DNA from: Bugulina stolonifera | Lineage: Eukaryota > Bryozoa > Gymnolaemata > Cheilostomatida > Bugulidae | Length of the DNA: 64,000 nucleotides | Direction: 5' to 3' | NCBI GenBank assembly: GCA_935421135.1 | Contig: OW285192.1 | Location: forward strand, 7,469,501-7,533,500 | Shown: one piece after another, positions 51,801 to 61,000 of the stretch | Numbering within the stretch: the first letter of the stretch is position 1 | Layout: every line of letters starts with the position of its first letter | Translations under genes and position numbers: made by a program | Notes under the pieces: model-generated | Told to the model about the DNA's origin: nothing | What the model saw: the letters and a program-made list of their open reading frames with translations, nothing else | Databases searched by the model: none

Positions 51801-53830
51801 AGAAATCAGTTGATTCGCCTTGAAAAATGGAGCGCAACGATATAAAACACCCCTAGGCTGCATGATCACTTTAACGTAATTTAGTAGCCTACATAGCATA
51901 AGCCAACTGAAGAAACCCTTATACTGTACATTGCAATGTAAATCTAAGTGATATAATATAATACATATGGACAAAGGAAGCCCCCATCATCATGGGTGAC
52001 ATAAAGGACGTACACCATATTATGATAATTGAATCTAAACCACTCCACGCAACAGGCCTGACTTACCTTCAGATTAGACACCTGTATATCTGAGTAACAG
52101 GTGCCATTAGGTGTCGCCTGCGCAGCACTGACTGCGTCTTCCGGAAGATTCCACCTGACATGTTTCTTAGCCTGAGAACCCATCTGAGAGACGGAGGTAG
52201 GAGTGGTGTACGGCACCGCAGGGTTATTATTATAGCCAGAAACAGGAACAGCCTGATTAGCTGATAAAGTTGCTGCTGTATCAGTTAGTGTGGGTGAAGG
52301 ACTTGCCTCAACATGAGTGGTATAGTCAGTGAAGGGCATGGGTTGAGACTCATAGGTAGTCGCTACAGTAGGTAGTAGAGACTGGTGAGTAGAGTCATCA
52401 GTCGGTGTGGAATGGTTTGACTGAGAGTCATCTTCCACTAGAGGCTGCGGAGATTTAGAAGCTTTGTTTGATTCACTTTTTTTAGAAGATTTCTTAGAAC
52501 TTCCAGATTTCTGTGCCTGCCGTTGCTCCAGTGATGTGTCTTTCTGTACTATACCTGCATATACATGTAGATTAAGTACATTATCTATACCTACATATAG
52601 ACTAAGTGCATTATCTATACCTACATATAGACTAAGTACATTATCTATACCTACATATAGACTAAGTACATTATCTTACTAAACCTATACTAGTGTGATA
52701 TGTGCCCATTAAAGTGATTTACATGTACGTTGTAAAGTGCTTCTCTAAATCCAACACAATACTAGAAACAGACAAAATATAGCGACACAAAGTTGACAGA
52801 CACACAGATCAAACTGTCCTCTATAGTTGGGTAATTGTAGACAAGACACACTTAGCTTACCAAGCACCATACAGTACGGCACCAAAAACTACAACCAGAG
52901 AGGAGACGGGTGACCTCACTAACTCACCAGACTGAATAATTTTGAGAATTTTGTTATTTTGAGGCCTCTTCCGTACTTCAACAGTCATAGTGGGCGGAGC
53001 TACAGAAGCTGAGAAGCTCTTGAGCTGACTAATAATTCGATCCAGCTTACCCCATAACTCTGAGCGTTCCTTTTCTTGATTTCCTGCATTTCCTGTGGCT
53101 AACATTAGAAGAAAGTGATTCTACAGCTATAGAAGCTATGAAGCTCCACAAATACAATTTAAAATGCTGGCCACTCACAAATAACGGAGAAGCTATTACC
53201 TATATTTACCATAACTATGCATATAGGACCTAAATTGTAAGATGTAACATGGTAGAGTCTACCCGCCTACCCGCATATATGTCACAATGACATAGAACCT
53301 CGACTAGATTTCTGCCCCCAATAGTGAGAGGTGCAGAGAATCCCTGGCCAAGCATGGCCTTGTACTCCGCAAGGTTGACACTCTCAGACAAAAAGAGCTC
53401 AGCTGCTTTAGTGCAGCGCTGATCCTTAAGGTACCCTGAAATATACAAGTTAATAAGTGCACTCTAAAACATAAAATGTCCATGCGAGTGAAACGGATCT
53501 CATTGGTTGAAGCTATGGGAACAAGATAGTTGGTTGTATAATCGGAAGATATAAATAAATACTAACCCGAGCTGACTATCTAATTGCTAAACTAGTCGTC
53601 TAGAAAATTTATGAAATCAAATAATGTAAGCCCTATATTATACATAGATATGCATGTATATTTGATAGCATACATAACAGTATCATACCGAGGACTAGTA
53701 TACAACAGTATCATACCAATGACTAGTATATAATAATATCATACAAAGGACTAGTATATAACAGTATCATACCGAGGACTAGTCTGGCTACCTCTGACGG
53801 CAAGAAAGTTGTTGTAAGACCGGCATCCAT
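39827..53830 (-). CDS. NPAT: NPAT-like histone-gene transcription coactivator (19 exons)
   Basis: Exons in transcript order: 53773-53830, 53271-53435, 52928-53098, 52067-52554, 49237-49288, 48469-48623, 47866-47975, 47253-47331, 46833-46998, 46144-46599, 45258-45747, 44923-45035, 44368-44498, 43797-44118, 43125-43283, 42705-42868, 42125-42422, 41125-41282, 39827-39886. All junctions are in frame; 1264 residues, close to vertebrate NPAT (about 1400). The N-terminus is LisH-like: FLPSEVARLVLGYLKDQRCT, then AAELFLSES. The rest is largely disordered, Ser/Thr/Pro-rich, with many SP/TP sites in exons 13-15 (SPYTQGSPDIASPQ), fitting CDK regulation, and basic patches (KKSSKKSE, TNRRKGKPTKR, NKRAKKEPK at the end). 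Known role: nuclear cyclin E/CDK2 substrate in histone locus bodies that drives replication-dependent histone genes. The last exon is short and its choice is the least certain part. Confidence 0.8.
39887..41124 (-). other. Last NPAT intron
   Basis: 1.2 kb, AT-rich. A 9-to-20-base repeat of GGTTATACTGGTAATACTGG occurs at 40911-40981. No exon was recognised. Confidence 0.5.
40911..40981. repeat. Short GGTAATACT-type tandem repeat
   Basis: About six imperfect copies of GGTTATACT/GGTAATACT within the last NPAT intron. Confidence 0.75.
47090..47162. repeat. Hairpin-forming inverted repeat in an NPAT intron
   Basis: GTGATGTTA...CTGCAAGGATTTTC pairs with GAAAATCTTTGCAG...TAACATCAC around TTGTCAATTGACAA. 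It fills the centre of the short intron 46999-47252. Confidence 0.65.
49289..52066 (-). other. 2.8-kb NPAT intron occupied by a TIR element
   Basis: Between the exons ending at 52067 and starting at 49288. Nearly all of it is the 2362-bp element 49513-51874, so the original intron was about 0.4 kb (inference). Confidence 0.7.
49513..51874. mobile_element. 2.36-kb non-autonomous DNA transposon-like element
   Basis: The first 39 bases (49513-49551, starting TTAAAGTGATCATGCAGCCT) are an exact reverse complement of the last 39 (51836-51874). Both ends carry TTAA, which could be a duplicated target site or part of the terminal repeat. The interior is AT-rich with many TACATGTA words. The longest frame inside (50127-50372) has no recognised transposase motif, so the copy would need a helper in trans. 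Perfect terminal repeats suggest recent insertion. The superfamily is undecided: TTAA recalls piggyBac, but the ends do not start with the usual CCC. Confidence 0.75.
52547..52676. repeat. 30-bp tandem array containing copies of an NPAT 3' splice site
   Basis: Three good 30-base units (period seen at 52583, 52613, 52643) plus a degenerate one touching exon 52067-52554. On the minus strand each unit reads TATATGTAG/GTATAGA, and the real acceptor is TATATGCAG/GTATAGT, so the array multiplies the splice site upstream of the exon. Confidence 0.8.
53678..53789. repeat. 28-bp tandem array overlapping the end of NPAT exon 1
   Basis: Four consecutive 28-base units (53678, 53706, 53734, 53762). The fourth includes the last 17 coding bases of exon 1 and its donor. 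On the minus strand each unit contains ACTAGTC followed by four bases and GTATGATA, i.e. a copy of the exon end and 5' splice site. Confidence 0.85.
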
Positions 53831-55032
53831 CAGTTAAGCACCTCCCTTCTCAACTACCTAACCAACTATCATTTGGAAGTGTAGAGCATACACTGTTCTG
53901 TAAGCCTGTGAACAGTATATGAATGCATAGGGCTAATAAGTTTGAAAGCACCTTCGAATGTGAAACACAATAAAATCAAAGTGCCCAAAACCATTTTATT
54001 ACTATTAGTAGGCCTATTAGTTTCGTGTTAAAACACTCATCAGATAAAATGGTAGGCCTATAGGGTACTCTTACTCTTACTGTTGCTCTATACCATTTTA
54101 TCTGATAGGTGCTTTAACACGAAACTAATAGAAATAGACTCGTAATGAAATGGCTTTGGACACTTTGATTTTATTGTAGTAATATTTAGTAAATATTTAT
54201 ATTAATATAATAATCTAAACTAACTAATGTAAAGGTAAATCCAAATCGGCAAATGTCTAATTTTAAATTTTAAAATTAATTTAAATTTCATTTCTTGTAT
54301 TCGATAGATCTATAAACATCCTACCCTACCTACTAGTAATAGATAGACAAATATGTACACTAAATGAACGTCAATAATATAAAATGAAACACTGATCAGC
54401 ATTATATTTATTAGAATTATTATTTTTTATAATTAAAATTTTAATTTAATAATAATTATCCAAATCGAAAGTTGTAATTGCTTCCCGCCAGTAGGAAACA
54501 ACTATTTAGAAGACTAGATCCGAAATCGTGCCACTCAAAGCATTATCAACAAAACAAGAGAAATTTGAGAACTAAACATTTTTTATCTTACAAATTAATT
54601 TATTAAAATTTTATAACAAATAAAATACTCATATTGCGCAATTATTTTTTTACATACTAACGCACAGTTTGTGGGGAAAGTGCACATTTAGGTCAAAGGT
54701 TAGTAAATATTGCCCCACGTGGTTTGCAGCTAATTAACTTTGCTAAACTGATTCAAGCAGTAGCATAGAATTGGGCAGTAGCACATTGTGTTCTAGTCTG
54801 CATTATTTCAAATTAATAAACTTCTCATTGTGCAAGTACACTGAACAGGCTTACAGCAACTCCACAGTAGCTGTCAATTTGCAAATGACAATCACAGAGA
54901 ATATAGAAGTGTGATGACCTGCCAGCTTGAGACTGTGTAACTTCACTTTTTTAGCTACTAACTACACCTGCTCTGCTTTTGAGTTGGATGAAACATTAGC
55001 AAAGCTACTGAACAGTTTCGCCGAGCACCAAA
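53831..55032. other. Divergent intergenic region between NPAT-like and FREM-like genes
   Basis: 1.2 kb containing the promoters of both genes. It includes a foldback element (53967-54177) and a very AT-rich stretch (about 54180-54660) made of TTTTAAATTT/AATTTAAA words. No clear TATA box was seen for either gene. Confidence 0.55.
53967..54177. mobile_element. Foldback (MITE-like) element
   Basis: Outer ends ACAATAAAATCAAAGTG and CACTTTGATTTTATTGT are exact reverse complements, and pairing continues imperfectly for about 85 bases through ACTAATAG/CTATTAGT and ATCAGATAAAATGGTA. It lies only about 140 bases upstream of the NPAT start codon. Confidence 0.75.
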
Positions 55033-58000
55033 ATGATTGCACGTAGTGAGGTCATATTCTTTTTGACACTTTTACTGAACTACGTTCCTAGCCACTGCAA
55101 CGGAGAATTAGTTAGAAATCATGGACCTTTATCTGCTCAATTTGGGCAAAAGACCGTTGTGTTAAAATCTGATTTACGAATAAGACCTGAAAATCGGAAT
55201 AGCTACTGCATGGTAAAAGTGCTGTTTGATGAATCGTCTTTAGATAACAGTATTGGTCGATTATTTCCGTCGCAATTCTCCTGTAACTATCGCGAAGGCT
55301 CAGTATATTATGAGCATTATGGATCTTCCTTACTCAACAGCACCGCTGTACAGTTACTAGTAACATACACAACGGATGACTCTGAGAGAAGATCTCTACC
55401 CGTGTACATGGAAGTGAATGTTGGCGCCAAAGATTCTGGATTGAGCAGCGTCTCTCGTAACCGAGGACTGTCTGTTATGAACCTCAATGACTACTCCAAT
55501 GCAATTTCTAGTTCTACTTTGGAGTTTACATACAGACGGGATACAGAGGATTGTGTTGTCTCTTTGCTGAATAGAGCTACAGCACACTCCTGGCCAAGGT
55601 TTGTTAACTATATAGTATAGATATATAGTTATGGTTAGCATATATAGCTTATTACATGTTAATACTAGTCCCGTAGGCTCACCTAAAAGTCTATCAGTCG
55701 TCTTCAGTGGTAGAAGTCAAAGGTTTGCGGCTGTTCTCAACTAATCAGTGTAGGTAAAGTCTCTCCTACCTCTAGTCTAGCCTGAATGGTCCACATGAGC
55801 CTAACGGAGCCTCTTTATGGCCCTATCATAGCCTTCAGTATATCCTGCTTTTGTAGTTGAGATACATGTAGATCGCTGCAGGTAACTAGCACCACATAGG
55901 CCTTCCCTTGTTTTTACAATATTTTTTGTGAATATGGGCCTAAAAGAAGGCAGCCTATGGCACGTGTAAGCAAGCTCACACTGTACAATTACCTGTGTAA
56001 GTAAGCTCACACTGTACAATTACCTGTGCGTAAATTATGCACTCAGATTGCAATGAGTGTATTGTTGCTAACAAAACAAGTCAACATATTTTATCATACT
56101 TGTATGATTATTTTAGCATTATCAACAGGTTATGGTAATGAAGAGGTTCTTGGCTTTGGTCATGACCACAGAGTTCTATCACCATTCTGTTGATTGATAA
56201 CTCTGGCCTGTAACTATTAGATAGCCGATGATATCCTCTTCACTTCCATAATATAGAATAATTAGTTTTTGATGGGAACTAAACCTTGCATGTGAGATGT
56301 GAATGCTTGCTGGTATATTCACATTCTGTGGTATCTTAGGTTTATCCTTGGCTCTATATTCTGGTTTTACAATCTTTCGGAACCAGGCTAGTTACCACTA
56401 TAAAAATTACCTATTTCTTTTTTATTCTTTCTGAAATTTGTGTTTTATGCAGCGTTGAGCAACAAAACATGTTGTTTGAAAGTGCATTAGGTTTGAACAT
56501 TATGTGGACATTTCCTCATGATCTCCATAGCTGTATTCAGCCTGGACACGGTACAACCTGGTGCATGTCTAAAATGTAATAAGTAGCGCTATGCTGGGTG
56601 CCAACATTTACATGGTTTCAGTAGTGGCTACATACAATAGTATATAACACCACTAGTACTACCACCACCACTACACTACTACTACCACTACTAATACCCC
56701 CACTACCACTACACTACTACTACCAATAACACTGCTTCTGTACCTACACTACTACAGTATGTAGGCTCTGGGCTAGGGGATTACCTCAGGTATGGTGCCA
56801 GTCATTGAGTCTACATTTCACCAAGAGTCTACATGATGATTTATTAGACCATTACTGACACCATTTAGTCATACATGCAATAGCATAGTATAGCCTCTTC
56901 TCTGTCACCCTTTGTTTTGTCAAATACTGAAAACAAACCTGGCTGGAAACATTTATCTTTGAAATGGACCATTACAAGGCATTCATTGGCTGATTACAGC
57001 AAGCAGATGTTAGCTCTTCCAGCAAAGAATGAATTTCAGTCAGAATTTCTCCCTTCAAAATAATAAATAGTCCTGTTTATTAAAAATAATTGTCCAGAGC
57101 AGGAGCTGCATGGCACATTGCTTCACAAAACTGTCAACTACAGTCTCAATATTTTATAATGGTCAGTGTGTCCGCATAATATGTGCCTCGAAGACTTTTG
57201 ACTATAGGCTGCAGATTATGGTAGAGTATGCTATCGCTGAAGTTGGCTTAAATTTGTTGTGCCTTCTCTATGTCAGTATAATGATTGGTCAATAGCGGGT
57301 AATATAGTTATTGTTATAAACCTAAAAATTGTTGATTTGAGAAAATCAGAGTCTAATTTTCAAGGTTGAATGTCGAAGAGGTAACTGATGGGCCCCTTGA
57401 AAAGTAGGGAACAAATCTAACCTGGTGTTAGAGTGAAGTTTCATGAGCCGGTTTCACAGATCTCCATGCACAGTAATATGTACCGTATTACTGTAAATGC
57501 ATTGGTTATTTTTGCTAATATTTTCAGTAGCATTAGGCTCATTTGATATTATTTTCAAAAAATATTTATATATTATTTATCCACCCTGTAGAAGGAATTT
57601 TGAATTTGTTGACTGACATAAATCTATAAATAGTGAGTATTATTACTTACTCTTGTTTATAATTTAAATTCAAACAAATTCTGTGGTGTGTTTGATGTGA
57701 GCCTCATGTTAGTATTAGATTACTAAACGCTGACAGTTAGATGGCTTGTCATCTCTATTCAGCCCATTCTTATATGAAGCATCTCTACCAATATTATCTC
57801 TGAGAATGACATAAGTATTTGTTCTGATAGATAGCCTGGGTTCCACCTACAAATATGAGTACATGTATCAATCACCAATGCAGGCACCCATAATGTTTGT
57901 ATGCTTGGAAATGGGACCCAGGCTATCGGCTGGGATGTTCTCAGAAACGCACTCTTAGCCAAGATTGTACAGCCAGTCCATCACTTCAAGGATAACTCCT

Positions 58001-61000
58001 ACATACCAGGCATGGGTTTACAGTGAACTTGAAACCCAGGCTGTCCTTGACCATCAAAGTATTGCAATGTTGAAAGGATTTAATAGAAAGGATTAGCCAT
58101 TATGGCACTGTCAAAACAATCAACATTATTGTGAATAATTGCTGTCACATATACATGTATATAATCTATCTCATCTGGTTACATGGTGTCAAGCTTAGTG
58201 TAGAAGTGAATAGTAACTGTTTTGTTGCTTCTACTCCCTAGACTAGACTCCGGTCTACTCTGGTTGCCATCTGCAAAAATACATCTGCTGTAATGTGCGA
58301 CCTACATTGTACGTGTAGAATCTCAACTTTGTATTCAATCACCATTCTGATCAAACCGGTCTGCTACAGGCCTGTAGTTCCACACTGAAAAATACCTTGG
58401 CCTAAGTCTACATCTATTACCCATGTACATAATATACAATGCGTATACAATTCAATAATACCCAACTCCCCCATTCCGCTCCGACACGCTACCAGTTCCA
58501 CAGTTTATAAAATAGGTAGCAGTGACACCAAACCAGAGATTTATGATAATGATTGATAATCACTGTATTGCAATATGTGAGGTTAGTGCATGTACAAGTT
58601 GGGGAAATACCTCCAAGTGTGAGGTGCATTTTAATCACTACTCCTATGTATAATATATACAGTTTTAGATGTGTAAACCTGTACTATAAACTAAAATTAA
58701 TCAAATGCAATGAGAAATTAATTCCTAACTGGGATTATTAAAAGGCTAATGGGCTTTATATCTGCACTTTTCATCCAACTAGTTCTTTCCAGCACTGAAT
58801 TAAATGATTACGCAAGATTTCATATGTGTTCAAAGTTAAAATGTGAAATATTATTATTTTTTCGAGCCAAGCTACATTGGGGAGATAACTACCCATGTTG
58901 AGCGACTATATATGGATAGTTATACAGGACTATCACTATCACAATTCTCACACATTCATACTAAATCATGAAAAGATGGTTGAGCTATTTCATATTGCCC
59001 ATAGGAATCTCCAATAGGGCTATTGGTTTATTGGTCCCAAGGCTACAGGTATCAGCCAAACAGACTGCAATATAATAAACCATAATATTGAAATTCAAAT
59101 CATTAATAACATAATGTGACAGTACTTAGTGATTATAAATATGTTCAAACATTGTTTACAAACAAATGAGACAACATAAGAGAGCGAACAGGCAATTTGA
59201 GCGGCACCATTGCTCACTAAAGCTGTCATGTAATGTTCCAACAATGCTAGAATATCATTTCAGTTTCATATTCTTCAGAAATCTGATTAAGTGGATAAAG
59301 TTTCCATTAACTAAGAAATTACAATTCAAAACCTCTTGTTAATGGTCATTCTATTACTATTAGCGACCCTAGACAGGCTATGAGATGTGCTATTCATCCC
59401 ACAAAAGTTCTCAACTGTCAATCATAACTCACAGAATAAGTTGAATGAAAATGAAGAAAATAGTCATATTTTTCACAGATATCGCAGCCTCTAATACAAA
59501 CTCTATGTGATTACTGATACTGAAGCTCTGTTAAGAACCTCTTAGTTTTCCATGAGAGGTAATCTGCAGTAATTTCATGGTTACAAATGGGTGAACTTTC
59601 ATCAGATGCGAGCATGACATTTACCAAAATTAATTCAATCAAATTGATGTTACATCACTTACTATCCAGCATCATTGTACATGTAAGTGTGGTACTGGAT
59701 AGCCTAAATGCCTACAATATTATAATATTTTTGTTGTTTGCTTCATGTAAAATATCCTCTAAACTTCATCATGAGTCAAGTTTGTTCACTTTTTATTCAA
59801 TGGTTGATCATTTTAGGGAATCGAATATGTAGTGTGGGAAATTGTAAGCTATAGCAGTCGACTCCCAGGATTAAACCTACTGTAAAATTAACCATAGACA
59901 TATGTACATGTAATATGTAAGTGTAAGATATGGTTATGATTGGTTATAGCCTATAAATGTAAGATACAGGCTGTCCTAGTTCTCAAATGGCACACTTTTG
60001 ATTTGGGCAGATTCAGAATGGGCCCTCCTGTCTTGCCACTTGTTAATACGAGTCAAGTTTAGGTGGCTTGAATACACCTCCTTCCTTACATCACTATTAT
60101 AACAGGTTTTTTGCTCAAGTGCACCCGTTTCCTGTCAATGTGAGTCCAGGTGCTGTCACGTTTTGACTTTTACACATGAGTTGGCATCATTGTTTTACCT
60201 GCATCCCTCCCACAGCAGTGTTGTTCCGAACGAAGGAAGTTGTCAGGTTCGTAGATTTCTACTTTAGATATTTTTTCACAAATGGAAAAAGAGCTGCTGT
60301 GAATAAAAATTTGTGTTTAATTGCTAATATTTAAATCAATAGTAGACCCAGTGGGCAGTGGTTGTGTATTTCAGTACAGGTGACTTAGATTACAATAGGT
60401 TTGCTCAGTAGAATTTCACTATTAGTTTTCTTAACTAGTATTTTGCCTTTTCTCCTCTGTCCAGGTGGGTTTAATCCATTCAATATTATAATGATACTGA
60501 TTAGTTAGTTATCAAATAAATTGATTACAAATTCATATTTGCATTCAAAACATTTCCTAAAAGGTTTATATTGTTTGACAAACAAATGAGGCATGTAATG
60601 AACTGTTAACTATGATTTATGATAATATTAGCTGACTTTCCACCTAATTAAATTAATTTGATTTAAGAATTTAGTTTGGCTTGACTGAATAAATATATCT
60701 TTATTGTTTTTCACTCTCCCAGTTCACTCCTTACACTGAAAATTTTACTATAATTACAATAATACCTTCCGTTGGAAGTTGGAAGTTGTCGACAAAAATA
60801 TAGCGTCATTGGTCTACATATTTAGTTAATCCTTAACCGATTTGATAACTAGTTTATATCTGCTAAATGGGTGATTTATCAGGTATACACCATTAGACGA
60901 AGATTATGCAAGTAATACGTTCATAGTAAAAAATATGACTATACTAGCTCTATTCTAGAGTGCCATTACAATATATATACTCCTTTTGCACTGAAAGTAT

